From the NCBI GenBank assembly GCA_031761875.1, contig CP134492.1, positions 3,658,001-3,722,000 of the forward strand: a DNA stretch of 64,000 bases, written 5' to 3'. Made by a program: the position numbers and the translations under genes. The notes beneath the pieces were generated by a model, which ran no database searches, was not told the DNA's origin, and was given only the letters and a program-made list of their open reading frames with translations. The DNA comes from Bacillaceae bacterium IKA-2. Lineage in GTDB: Bacteria > Bacillota > Bacilli > Bacillales > Anaerobacillaceae. Below are positions 44,262 through 52,681 of the stretch, one piece after another. Within the stretch, counting starts at the first letter, position 1; every line of letters begins with the position of its first letter.

Positions 44262-44897
44262 TTAAGTTATCTTTTGGATAATTGGTTCAACGTTTAAGTG
44301 TTCAGAAAATATTTTTTTAGCTTCATCTAAGTTTTTTTGCTTTAAAACATGAAGTAGTGGTTCATGTTTTAAAGCAATTTCTTCTAAATCTTCAAAATAT
44401 TTAGAGTGGACTGATGCAATAAATCTGCTGATGTGTATATCGAGTTTTTTCCAAATGTTTAAACTCATTTTTCTTTGCGCTTTTTCAATCACCTTTCGAT
44501 GAAATAGCATTTCACAAGAAATTAATGTAGACAACTCTTTTTGTTTGCCGGCTTCTTTCATATCTATAATGATTTTTTCCAAAGAAAGAAAATCCTGTGT
44601 AGTTAATAAATAGATCCCATTTTTAAGATCATTTAGCTCAATTATTCGCCTATATTCAAATAATTCTTTGATTTCGTCAAAGCTTATCTCGGATACAAAA
44701 GCTACTGTGAAAGGAATTAATTCAACTAAGCCATCTTCTTGAAGCTTTAGTAAAGCTTCTCTTATTGGAGCTTGGCTTGAGTTAAATTTTTCAGCAATTG
44801 CAAGCTCAATGATTCTATCTCTAGGTTGCAATGTACCAAGAATAATTTCATTTTTTAACTCTTCATAAATGAATTCTTTTTTTGATTTCTTAATCAT
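44262..44897 (-). CDS. GntR-family regulator with FCD domain
   Basis: A winged-HTH protein of 211 residues (YEELKNEIILGTLQPRDRI, then SSQAPIREALLKLQEDGLV) with the all-helical FCD effector domain (LFEYRRIIEL, HRKVIEKAQ, HEPLLHVL). FCD-type GntR proteins answer to sugar acids or organic acids. The internal ATG of MIKKSKKEF is chosen for GGGGGG nine bases before it. It is first in the operon with the two enolase-family genes and probably controls them. Confidence 0.9.
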   Translation of the reverse strand: MIKKSKKEFIYEELKNEIILGTLQPRDRIIELAIAEKFNSSQAPIREALLKLQEDGLVELIPFTVAFVSEISFDEIKELFEYRRIIELNDLKNGIYLLTTQDFLSLEKIIIDMKEAGKQKELSTLISCEMLFHRKVIEKAQRKMSLNIWKKLDIHISRFIASVHSKYFEDLEEIALKHEPLLHVLKQKNLDEAKKIFSEHLNVEPIIQKIT

Positions 44898-45021
44898 ATT
44901 GATATTCCCCCCACTTCTTACAGTCACTAGGAGTGGAGGGATTGAAATCTGTAGTTCACTCATCGCGCGGTAAGTGAACCCATTGCCATCACATATTGAA
45001 CAGACTTTTTAAGGATGTTCA

Positions 45022-45150
45022 CTATAAATGCCAGTGGCAGTGAAGGTGACCCTTAGTCAGTTGCCACGTCAAGTCAATACCGCTGGCAAAACATTCTACA
45101 TCGAAGGTGACCGCGGACAGAGCTGCAAATGTCATCGGCTTATTAGTATC
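45022..45150. other. Less AT-rich unexplained segment between GntR and the membrane-protein pair
   Basis: A locally GC-richer stretch in the 354-base gap 44898-45251. It contains GAAGGTGACC twice (45042 and 45103) and TGCCAG/CTGGCA arms. Short frames exist on both strands, none with a convincing ribosome binding site. It looks like a remnant of an inserted element; I cannot identify it. Confidence 0.3.
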
Positions 45151-45251
45151 TGACTCTCCCTCATATAATGCATGTACTTCGATAAATATTGATGGTAGTA
45201 AGTGAAAAACTTTATAGAGAGAAGAACAAACAACCCGTCCCTTTGTACGTG

Positions 45252-45974
45252 CTAATCTAGCATTTCTGCTTCACGAGCGATATCTGGTATAGAGGGAAAC
45301 TCTTGATCAACCAATATAAAAAAGTGCAAATCGTATTTTAATACCTCTGGATATTTTTCGAATATACCTACTTTTCCATGTTTCTCTGGTTTCATATTGA
45401 TGAGTAACGATTGAGCTTCATTTTTGTCGAATGTCATCGTAACTGTGGTCTCTAATTGGTCTATTAACAAGTATCCCAAGAAGTCATAGTTAGTAAAGCT
45501 GTGAAACACTGCGACAAACGTAGTAATCTCTCCCTGCTTTTCATAGTGGATTTCATCTGCTTCCGCTAAGATATCCTTCGTCCATGCAAAAGGATGATCT
45601 AGAGGGGACATCTCATTAATGAAAGTGTGGGAACTCGTTGTCTGTCTCCATACTCCACCACTATCTATAAAAAGCTGCTCACCTTCTAAATAGATATCAA
45701 AACTAAATTGGGTATCGTCAGATACAGGGATAGACATGCTATATTTTGAAATATCTTCTGACCAAAAGCCTTCGCTTATTAAAGCGATTTCATCATCAAA
45801 ATAATACGTGCTCTCGACTTGATAATCATCTAAACTGACGTCATCTAACAACTTGAGCCAACTATTATAATGGGCTTCTTGTGAGCTTGGAAAAAAAGAC
45901 AATCCTATACTTAACCCTAATATTACAGCTAATAAAGGGATCAACCACTTTTTTATCGGCCTATAAATAACCAT
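45252..45974 (-). CDS. Membrane-anchored extracytoplasmic protein of unknown function
   Basis: 240 residues. One N-terminal signal/anchor helix (WLIPLLAVILGLSIGLSFF), then a soluble domain with alternating short strands that looks like a LolA/LppX-type or other beta-rich fold. No Cys and no recognised catalytic motif. It overlaps the molybdopterin oxidoreductase gene by 14 bases, so it is probably a partner of that enzyme outside the membrane. Start uncertain: several codons compete for one GGGGGG. Confidence 0.7.
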   Translation of the reverse strand: MVIYRPIKKWLIPLLAVILGLSIGLSFFPSSQEAHYNSWLKLLDDVSLDDYQVESTYYFDDEIALISEGFWSEDISKYSMSIPVSDDTQFSFDIYLEGEQLFIDSGGVWRQTTSSHTFINEMSPLDHPFAWTKDILAEADEIHYEKQGEITTFVAVFHSFTNYDFLGYLLIDQLETTVTMTFDKNEAQSLLINMKPEKHGKVGIFEKYPEVLKYDLHFFILVDQEFPSIPDIAREAEMLD

Positions 45975-47061
45975 CAAGATCATAGCCCCCCATCACCTGC
46001 CAATATCCTTCTGCTCTTTCCTCAGTAAACTCTAATCGTTCGATCCACTTTACCGATTTATATCCATACATCCCGGGATGATACAGGCGACATGGGTAGC
46101 CTTGAGGAATGACTAATTGTAATCCATCGAACTCAAATACTAGCATCATCCCTTCATCCACTATCTGTGATAGCCTAAACGAGTCATAATATACTTGGTC
46201 CCCTGAAAAAGCTGTGGCATAGGGACCTAAGGGGGTAATAAGATGGGCTTCAATAATATCTTTTATCAGAATTCCCTTCATTTCAACATTTCGAACACTC
46301 CACCCAGTGACACAGTGAAAATCATCTACGATCGTTAAAGAGGGGAGACGAATCATATCATTCATTGTTAGTGTAATCGAATTTTCCACTAGGCCATCGA
46401 TGGTAAAACTCCAGTCTGATTCTTTATATCTGGGATAATCACTCGTTACATTATAGATGCGAAAATAGCCTCTTCTTTTAGCTGATGTATCTTCGGTATC
46501 AAGGATAGGAAGAAGCCATTTAATTCCAGCACCAATAAAAATAAACAAGATTCCTAAAGTAGTAAATTTAACAAAATCTCTTTTTTCTAAATGGTTTTCT
46601 GTAATCGCTTCTGGTACCGGAGTTTTCCCCCTCCACCAGTTTGGCCAGGGTATTTTCTTCCCTATTAAATGACCAAAACTATGAAAGAGAACCCATGGTA
46701 AAAATAAAAACGTAAACCAACTATGTACAGATACAGCAATATTACTGATACCAGCTGACACAGACGCTTGAAAATACATGATCAATCCAGAGAAAACCCA
46801 AACAATAATAAAGGAAACATTGAAGTAAACATTAAAGGATTTAAGATAAGGTTTATTGATAATATTCTGAAACACAGATTTTAGACTGAATATGATAACA
46901 ACTGCGTATATAAATGCCACCCAAAGATGAAACGAAACTAACGGGAAATGTAGTTCATTAGACCATGTCCGAGTTTGTGGGAAATACAGAAACAAACCGG
47001 AGCTCAGAAGCAAAATAAACAAAAGCCCATGTACGTGATGAATCCAGTTAAGACGTATCAT
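45961..47061 (-). CDS. Membrane cytochrome b-type domain fused to a sulfite oxidase-like molybdopterin domain
   Basis: Residues 1-135 form four to five membrane helices with well-placed His (8, 11, 45, 113, 127, 131), like b561-type dihaem domains. A further helix (about 167-184) leads to a molybdopterin-binding domain of the sulfite oxidase/YedY type (about 200-366), with the molybdenum-ligand Cys250 in DDFHCVTGWSVRNVEMKG. In E. coli the comparable MsrP and MsrQ are two proteins; here both parts are one chain of 366 residues. Reaction unknown (sulfoxide or other oxyanion reduction, or oxidation). AAGGAG before the ATG. It is not obviously part of sugar-acid metabolism. Confidence 0.85.
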   Translation of the reverse strand: MIRLNWIHHVHGLLFILLLSSGLFLYFPQTRTWSNELHFPLVSFHLWVAFIYAVVIIFSLKSVFQNIINKPYLKSFNVYFNVSFIIVWVFSGLIMYFQASVSAGISNIAVSVHSWFTFLFLPWVLFHSFGHLIGKKIPWPNWWRGKTPVPEAITENHLEKRDFVKFTTLGILFIFIGAGIKWLLPILDTEDTSAKRRGYFRIYNVTSDYPRYKESDWSFTIDGLVENSITLTMNDMIRLPSLTIVDDFHCVTGWSVRNVEMKGILIKDIIEAHLITPLGPYATAFSGDQVYYDSFRLSQIVDEGMMLVFEFDGLQLVIPQGYPCRLYHPGMYGYKSVKWIERLEFTEERAEGYWQVMGGYDLDGYL

Positions 47062-47108
47062 TATTCACACTCCTTTATTCTAGGCGCCACTCGAGAAATT
47101 ATCAACAA

Positions 47109-47152
47109 AGCAGCGTAAAATCCCTTTTTTAGATATGGGGTTTTACGCTGCT
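47109..47152 (-). terminator. Terminator of the YjhG-like dehydratase gene
   Basis: A 16-bp stem with one G-T mismatch (47109-47124 with 47137-47152). It lies 78 bases after the gene on its strand. Confidence 0.75.
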
Positions 47153-47229
47153 TTTTGCTGCTCCATTTAAAAGAAATTTCTCTGTTTTTTCAGTGTGATT
47201 TCATACAAGATAAATAATCTATTACCTAG

Positions 47230-49218
47230 TTATTTTTTATCAGATTTTCCGTTTAAAGCTTTTGTCCCTGCTTCTAAAGTTTCAATAATACGGTCTACAT
47301 CATAAACGCTACCTTTCCAAATCCCACCGCTTACTGATTGTAATGCTGCCCAAAGACGGGTATCATCAGGTAAATCTGGATCGGGCATTAACCCTGGATG
47401 TGGCTCACGTTCAGCAAGAACTTTTGCACCTTCCTCAGGGGTGAAGGTCTCATTGCCTTGTCCGATAAAATTAATGCTTCCATTTAATCCAATACGGTCA
47501 ATGCTGATCTGAATAAGATCACCTGTACGAAGCTTACCTACCGGGCCACCGGCGAGTGCCTCAGGTCCGATATGCCCGATACATGCTCCAGTTGAAACAC
47601 CAGAGAAACGCGCATCAGTAATCAGTGAAACGTATTTTCCATAAGGTAAATATTTTAATGCCGAAGTCAGCTGGTACGTTTCTTCCATACCGGTACCCGA
47701 TGGACCGCGGCCAATAACCGCCATAATATCGCCCTTTTCAATCCCACCGGTTTTAATCGCGTGGATCGCATCCTTCTCGGCTGTAAATACCTTCACTTTA
47801 CCTGTATGACGATAAACACCGTCCTCATCAACCACTGACGGATCAATAGCTGTTGATTTAATAACTGCGCCTTCTGGTGAAATATTTCCAACTGGGAAGG
47901 TAACTGTTGATGTAAGGCCGCGACTTTTCGCCTTTTCTGGGCTCATAATGACATCTTCCGGATCAACGCCGTCAACCTCTAGCAAGTGCTTTTTGACTTC
48001 AGCTCTGCGCTCAGACGTTTCCCACCAATCAAGAACAGTGGATAGTTTTTCACCTGTTACTGTTAAAACATCTTCTTTTAACACTCCAAGCTTACGTAGG
48101 TGAAGCATTACTTCTGGAACACCACCTGCTAAAAAGGCACGAACTGTCGGATGGTGAGTCGGTCCGTTTGGAAGAACGCTGACAATTCTCGGCACTTGTC
48201 GATTTATTCGATTCCAGTCTTCAACAGTAGGTATTTTACATTTTGCTGCATGAGCAATTGCCGGGATATGAAGCAGTAGGTTTGTAGAACCCCCAAAAGC
48301 TGCATGGATAACCATTGCGTTATGAATCGCATCATCGGTTAAGATATCCTTTGTTGTAATCCCTGCTTCTTCCATCTTAATAGCGGCTCGAGCTGCTTGC
48401 CGCGCCATTTCCGTCCAAATTGGCTGTCCTGATGGGGCAAGTGCAGAATGTGGCATGGACAAGCCTAGTGCTTCGGCTACAACCTGGGCAGTAGCAGCAG
48501 TACCAAGAAACTGACAGCCCCCGCCTGGTGTTCCGCAAGCTCGGCAGCCAAGATCTGATGCCTCTTCAAGAGAAAGTTCTCCGCTAGAATAGCGCGCACC
48601 AATTGTTTGAACTTTACCTGCATCTTCACCTGTTGTAGGTGGTAATGTGACACCGCCCGGTACAATAACTGTCGGCAGATCATGCATCGCCGACAGAGCA
48701 AGCAACATTGCTGGCATTCCTTTGTCACATGTAGCAATACCAATAACTGCTTTTCTAGTTGGAAGAGAGCGAATCAGGCGGCGGTAAACGATTGCTGCAT
48801 CATTACGAAATGGGAAGGAATCAAACATTCCTGTTGTTCCTTGCGACCTACCATCACACGGATCACTAACAAAACCAGCAAAAGGGACACCACCCGACTC
48901 TTTTATCTCTTCAGCTGCAGCTTTCATAAGAAGTCCTACTTCCCAATGTCCAGTATGGTAACCTAAGGCAATTGGTGTTCCGTCTTCTCCACGCATTCCG
49001 CCTTGCGTGCTTAAAATTAATACCTGTTTCCCATTGAGCGAATCCGGCTTCCAGCCCATTCCGACATTTTGTGTCAAACCGAATAGATCCCCACTCGGTG
49101 AATTTAACAGCATCTCATGTGTCAATGGAAGAGAACCTTCAGGCCCTGACGCATGTGTCTTTATTTTATAAAGTTCATCCCGCGACTCTCCCATAATATA
49201 TTGTAGATTATTACTCAA
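47230..49218 (-). CDS. YjhG/YagF-type D-xylonate dehydratase
   Basis: An IlvD/Edd-family Fe-S dehydratase of 662 residues that is very close to E. coli YagF/YjhG over its whole length as I remember it (for example [40 protein letters not shown], and the end [13 protein letters not shown]). Cluster Cys are in [15 protein letters not shown] and PGGGCQFLG. It makes 2-keto-3-deoxy-xylonate, the substrate of the DapA-type aldolase encoded at 40552. A TTG start has GAGGAG eight bases upstream. It is monocistronic with its own promoter and operator. Confidence 0.93.
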   Translation of the reverse strand: MSNNLQYIMGESRDELYKIKTHASGPEGSLPLTHEMLLNSPSGDLFGLTQNVGMGWKPDSLNGKQVLILSTQGGMRGEDGTPIALGYHTGHWEVGLLMKAAAEEIKESGGVPFAGFVSDPCDGRSQGTTGMFDSFPFRNDAAIVYRRLIRSLPTRKAVIGIATCDKGMPAMLLALSAMHDLPTVIVPGGVTLPPTTGEDAGKVQTIGARYSSGELSLEEASDLGCRACGTPGGGCQFLGTAATAQVVAEALGLSMPHSALAPSGQPIWTEMARQAARAAIKMEEAGITTKDILTDDAIHNAMVIHAAFGGSTNLLLHIPAIAHAAKCKIPTVEDWNRINRQVPRIVSVLPNGPTHHPTVRAFLAGGVPEVMLHLRKLGVLKEDVLTVTGEKLSTVLDWWETSERRAEVKKHLLEVDGVDPEDVIMSPEKAKSRGLTSTVTFPVGNISPEGAVIKSTAIDPSVVDEDGVYRHTGKVKVFTAEKDAIHAIKTGGIEKGDIMAVIGRGPSGTGMEETYQLTSALKYLPYGKYVSLITDARFSGVSTGACIGHIGPEALAGGPVGKLRTGDLIQISIDRIGLNGSINFIGQGNETFTPEEGAKVLAEREPHPGLMPDPDLPDDTRLWAALQSVSGGIWKGSVYDVDRIIETLEAGTKALNGKSDKK

Positions 49219-49252
49219 ATGATCGACTCCTCATCTTTTTGTTTTATAATAT

Positions 49253-49279
49253 AAAACACAGTTCTTGTATATTATTATA
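49253..49279 (-). promoter_or_regulatory. Promoter and shared IclR-type operator of the xylonate dehydratase
   Basis: A minus-strand -10 TATAAT lies at 49274-49279. The operator AAAAC-ACA-GTTCT (49253-49265) follows exactly at the expected transcription start, so a bound repressor would block initiation. GTTTTATAATATAAAAC (49241-49257) is a perfect palindrome overlapping it. Confidence 0.65.
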
Positions 49280-49404
49280 ACACAATTCGGTTAATAGTTA
49301 ATCGAAAACGGATTTCCCAATTATACCAATCATCAAAATACCAACAAGAAAATAAGTTGGATCTGATTCTCTTCATCCTTTAATAAAAGTGTCTCTCATG
49401 AAGT

Positions 49405-49893
49405 TTATAGCTTTCTCCAAACATCTGTATAAACGTCTTTTAAAGGAATGCCTACTTCATTAGAAATCCTTTTACAATCTTCATATTCGGGGGAACGTTG
49501 GACAACCTCACCTTGAAATAATCCTTCTTTAATTGTGACTGGTCCCCATTTGGTATTTACTGAAATAAATCGTCTTTCTAGTCTATGTACTTCAAGAGGA
49601 AAGTAGCGAAGTCCAAAAGTTGTTGTCTCTAAAAAAATAATTTCTTTCATCTTATCAAGCTCATTTTCTGCACACAAAACTTGTAACATAATAGCAGGAC
49701 GGTTTTTTTTCATGTGAATTGAAGTGTAAAAAACGTCATTTGCACCTTCGCTAATAAGTTTATCCATTAAATACCCTAAAATCTCAGCTGACATATCATC
49801 AATGTTAACTTCAATTTTTATTGTTTTTGTATCAATATGTTCATTTTTATGATTAGAAAAATTCATTCTAGTCCTCCAGTTATTCTCATTCAC
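49405..49893 (-). CDS. larC2: LarC2, C-terminal part of nickel insertase LarC
   Basis: LarC inserts nickel into the pincer cofactor (CTP-dependent cyclometallation). This frame carries the C-terminal domain: IEVNIDDMSAEILGYLMDKL, the MKKNRPAIMLQVLC block, FLETTTFGLRYFP and SPEYEDCKRISNEVG. The frame opens with a GTG inside the last codons of larC1, offset by +1. An ATG at 49866 with GGAGG six bases upstream could start a separate LarC2. In Lactobacillus plantarum full LarC is made from larC1 and larC2 by ribosomal frameshifting, so both modes are possible here. Confidence 0.88.
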   Translation of the reverse strand: MNENNWRTRMNFSNHKNEHIDTKTIKIEVNIDDMSAEILGYLMDKLISEGANDVFYTSIHMKKNRPAIMLQVLCAENELDKMKEIIFLETTTFGLRYFPLEVHRLERRFISVNTKWGPVTIKEGLFQGEVVQRSPEYEDCKRISNEVGIPLKDVYTDVWRKL

Positions 49894-50632
49894 CTACCAA
49901 AACACGCAAAACATTAGGATGGTCAGCGAAATTTTTCGTTCCTGCTCCGTAGCCAATCGCTTCTATTTTAAAAGACGGGATAGGCCCATAGCTATCTACA
50001 AGGACTGCTAAAATCCCTGCACCTGTTGGGGTTGTTAATTCTCCGATTATGCTACTTTCCTTAATCGGTATTCCCTTTAATATTTCAAGTGTCGCTGGTG
50101 CAGGAACTGGGTACATCCCATGGGCAATTTGAATATAACCATTCCCAACTGGAACTGGGGATGAAATGATTTTTGAAATTTGGAGGCCATCTAGTAAAAT
50201 ACTTGTCCCAACGATATCGATAATTGAATCAATCCCACCGACTTCATGAAAATGAACTTTTTCAAATGGAATGTTATGAATTTTTGCTTCGGCTCTGCCG
50301 ATTACCTCAAAAATCTGCAAAGCCACTGTTTTAACTTTTTCATTAAAGTCCGCACCTTCAATCATTTTTACAATGTCACTGTAATGCCGATGAGGATGAT
50401 GACTATGATCGTGGTGGTGATCATTACAATTTTCTGCAACAATTACATCAAACTTTGTTGAAGAAACTCCTTTTTTAACAACTTTTTCCCACTTAAGTTT
50501 GTATTCCGAGTTGATATTCAATTTACGTAATTCAGTTTCTAAATAGACGGGATCTGCGCCTAAGTCTACTAATGCACCTATCGTCATATCGCCACTAATT
50601 CCCGAGAAACAATCAAAGTATAATGTTTTCAT
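49886..50632 (-). CDS. larC1: LarC1, N-terminal part of nickel insertase LarC
   Basis: 248 residues starting with the family hallmark YFDCFSGISGDM. A His-rich stretch HHHDHSHHPHRH (about residues 73-84) is a likely nickel-binding site. The HFHEVGGIDSIIDIVG and TPTGAGILA blocks are typical. It ends in LRVLVGE and TGA inside the larC2 frame (8-base overlap). GGAAGGTGA precedes the ATG. It lies 12 bases after larB. Confidence 0.9.
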   Translation of the reverse strand: MKTLYFDCFSGISGDMTIGALVDLGADPVYLETELRKLNINSEYKLKWEKVVKKGVSSTKFDVIVAENCNDHHHDHSHHPHRHYSDIVKMIEGADFNEKVKTVALQIFEVIGRAEAKIHNIPFEKVHFHEVGGIDSIIDIVGTSILLDGLQISKIISSPVPVGNGYIQIAHGMYPVPAPATLEILKGIPIKESSIIGELTTPTGAGILAVLVDSYGPIPSFKIEAIGYGAGTKNFADHPNVLRVLVGE

Positions 50633-50644
50633 TCTCTCACCTTC

Positions 50645-51409
50645 CTATGCTTTTGTATGACGATGATTTTTATGAATCATCGTCGCAAAATAACCCGCAC
50701 CAAAACCATTATCAATATTCATCACACTAACTCCCGATGCACAAGAATTTAACATTGTTAATAGAGCTGATAATCCTTGGAAGTTAGCGCCATAACCAAC
50801 GCTTGTTGGAACTGCTACAATTGGGTTACTAATTAGCCCGCCGATGACACTTGGAAGAGCACCTTCCATACCAGCAACAACAATTGTTACAGTTGCCTGC
50901 TCGATTTCCTCTAGGTGGTGGAACAATCGATGAATACCAGCAACTCCTACATCATAAATGCGTCTGACGTTAACTCCAAACGCTTCAGCCGTTACTGCCG
51001 CTTCCTCGGCAACCTCTATGTCAGAAGTACCTGCACAGACAACGGCAATATATCCTTTATAAAGCAGAACGGGTTCAGTTTCATTTTTCCAATAAACTGT
51101 TTTTGCCTTTGAATTATAGATGAGCTCAGGAATGGCTTCTTTAATTTGATCCGCTTTTTCTTGATCAACTCTTGTAGCTAATACTCGATTTGTATTTTGT
51201 TGTAAAGAACGAATAATCTCAATCATTTGCGCTGCATCTTTTCCTTCACCGTAAATAATTTCAGGAAATCCCGTTCGGTGCTCTCGGCGATGGTCGATTT
51301 TAGCAAAGCCCAAATCTTCAAAGGACGCTAACATCCCTTTCGCTTTGTCGACCGTTAATGTCCCATCGCTCACTTGTGTTAATATCTCATCTAAACGGTT
51401 ATTTTCCAC
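50645..51409 (-). CDS. larB: LarB, nicotinate adenine dinucleotide carboxylase/hydrolase
   Basis: First enzyme of nickel-pincer cofactor synthesis: carboxylates NaAD at C5 of the pyridinium and hydrolyses it. The 254 residues show a C-terminal PurE-like domain (VVCAGTSDIEVAEEAAV, VVAGMEGALPSVIGGL, VPTSVGYGANFQG) after an N-terminal helical domain (FAKIDHRREHRTGFPE). GTG at the fourth codon of the longest frame is preferred because AAAGGTGA then has normal spacing. It lies between larE and larC1. Confidence 0.92.
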   Translation of the reverse strand: MENNRLDEILTQVSDGTLTVDKAKGMLASFEDLGFAKIDHRREHRTGFPEIIYGEGKDAAQMIEIIRSLQQNTNRVLATRVDQEKADQIKEAIPELIYNSKAKTVYWKNETEPVLLYKGYIAVVCAGTSDIEVAEEAAVTAEAFGVNVRRIYDVGVAGIHRLFHHLEEIEQATVTIVVAGMEGALPSVIGGLISNPIVAVPTSVGYGANFQGLSALLTMLNSCASGVSVMNIDNGFGAGYFATMIHKNHRHTKA

Positions 51410-51548
51410 TTTTGTCACCTTTTCTTTTTAGATTAATTAAAATTTCACTTTGCTTAGATAGATAATATGAGCTTAAATCTATCATTACGTGCCAGAGGAA
51501 AACCACTTTAAAAGCTAGCATTAAGTAGTTATTCATACCCACTATAAA

Positions 51549-52361
51549 CTATTCAATTTCCGATACAAGAACTTTATTCATACTCCCACTTTGGTAACCA
51601 ATAAGATCAATGGTGACATATTTATATCCAAAAGACAGAAGCTTTTCGGTAATGACTTTCTGATTAATGATTATGATCTCCATATCTTTAGGTTCAACTT
51701 CAATTCTAGCAATTTCTCCATGTGTTCGTACACGAACTTGTTTAATACCTAATTCCTTGATGCACGCTTCTGATTTTTCTACTTTTGTTAATTTTTCTAA
51801 TGTGATTTCCTCTCCATAGGCAATTCGTGAGGATAGGCAAGCAAGAGCTGGTTTGTCCCATGTTGGTAAGTGTAATTGTTTTGAAAGCTCACGAATTTCT
51901 TCTTTATAAAGATTAGCTTCTTGAAGTGGACCGCGGACACCATGTTCGTTTGCAGCTCTAACTCCTGGACGATGTTCACTTAAATCGTCTGCAATTAATC
52001 CATAGACGACATTACGAAATTGTTTTTGTACCATAATAGGGATAATTTCTTCAAATAAGCCATTTTTACAATAATAACAACGATCGCGATCATTTTCAGT
52101 ATATCCAGGAATGCCTAATTCTGAAGTCTCAATGATTTGATGCGGGGCTCCAATTAAGTTAGCATATCGCTTCGCTTCTTCTAATTCACTTAGAGGATAC
52201 GTTTCAGAATTTGCCGTAACCGCTAGGACGTTCTCTGGGCCCAGAACATCTAAGGCTACCTTTAATAAGAGCGTACTATCAACCCCTCCGGAATAGGCAA
52301 CAACGACACTGCCCATTTCTTGTACTATATCTTTTAAGCGTTCATATTTTTCATGTACCAT
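51549..52361 (-). CDS. larE: LarE, sulfur transferase of nickel-pincer cofactor synthesis (three-Cys type)
   Basis: An ATP-pyrophosphatase-fold enzyme that adenylates the pyridinium dicarboxylate and puts in sulfur. The PP-loop is AYSGGVDSTLLLK (about residues 22-34). The 270 residues contain Cys95 and Cys98 (RCYYCK) plus Cys175 (PALACLSSR). This three-Cys set marks enzymes that carry a [4Fe-4S] cluster, in contrast to the single sacrificial Cys176 of the Lactobacillus enzyme. GAGGTGA precedes the ATG. It is the first gene of larE-larB-larC1-larC2. Confidence 0.92.
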   Translation of the reverse strand: MVHEKYERLKDIVQEMGSVVVAYSGGVDSTLLLKVALDVLGPENVLAVTANSETYPLSELEEAKRYANLIGAPHQIIETSELGIPGYTENDRDRCYYCKNGLFEEIIPIMVQKQFRNVVYGLIADDLSEHRPGVRAANEHGVRGPLQEANLYKEEIRELSKQLHLPTWDKPALACLSSRIAYGEEITLEKLTKVEKSEACIKELGIKQVRVRTHGEIARIEVEPKDMEIIIINQKVITEKLLSFGYKYVTIDLIGYQSGSMNKVLVSEIE

Positions 52362-52407
52362 TTTTTATCACCTCAATTTAAGACTTCGCTTATCCATTTA
52401 CATGTAT

Positions 52408-52484
52408 ACCGTCTAAAGACGGTGGAGTTTGACCACGCACTTATAAAAAAATCCCCTGAAAATAAAGTGGCCTCGCGGGGGATT
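52408..52484 (-). promoter_or_regulatory. Leader of the lar operon with terminator-like hairpin (possible attenuator)
   Basis: On the minus strand AATCCCC (52478-52484) pairs with GGGGATT (52450-52456), followed by seven T. A second small hairpin ACCGTC-N4-GACGGT (52408-52423) lies between it and the larE ribosome binding site. A terminator of larA homologue 2 already exists at 52615-52654, so this second one lies in the lar leader and could control read-through. No known riboswitch consensus is recognised. Confidence 0.4.
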
Positions 52485-52614
52485 GGGCACGTTCAAGATT
52501 TTAATTATCTGGATTTAGGAGATTTTGAGGATTCCTTATTCTAGTTTACCCTCAATTCCTTTTCTTCTTTACTAATTAGTCTCCAGCTTGCTAGTTCGAA
52601 AAAATTATCATTTA

Positions 52615-52654
52615 AAAGGGCACTCTTACATTTTTTTTTGTGAGAGTGCCCTTT
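52615..52654 (-). terminator. Terminator of LarA homologue 2
   Basis: A 16-bp stem with one mismatch (52615-52630 with 52639-52654), loop of T/A run, 28 bases after the gene. Confidence 0.8.
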
Positions 52655-52681
52655 AGAATTATATGGATTTAATAAGGTCAT

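Noticed and set aside
52362-52560. Known riboswitch in the lar leader
   Set aside because: I could not recognise a NiCo or other consensus; only a generic terminator-like hairpin is supported.
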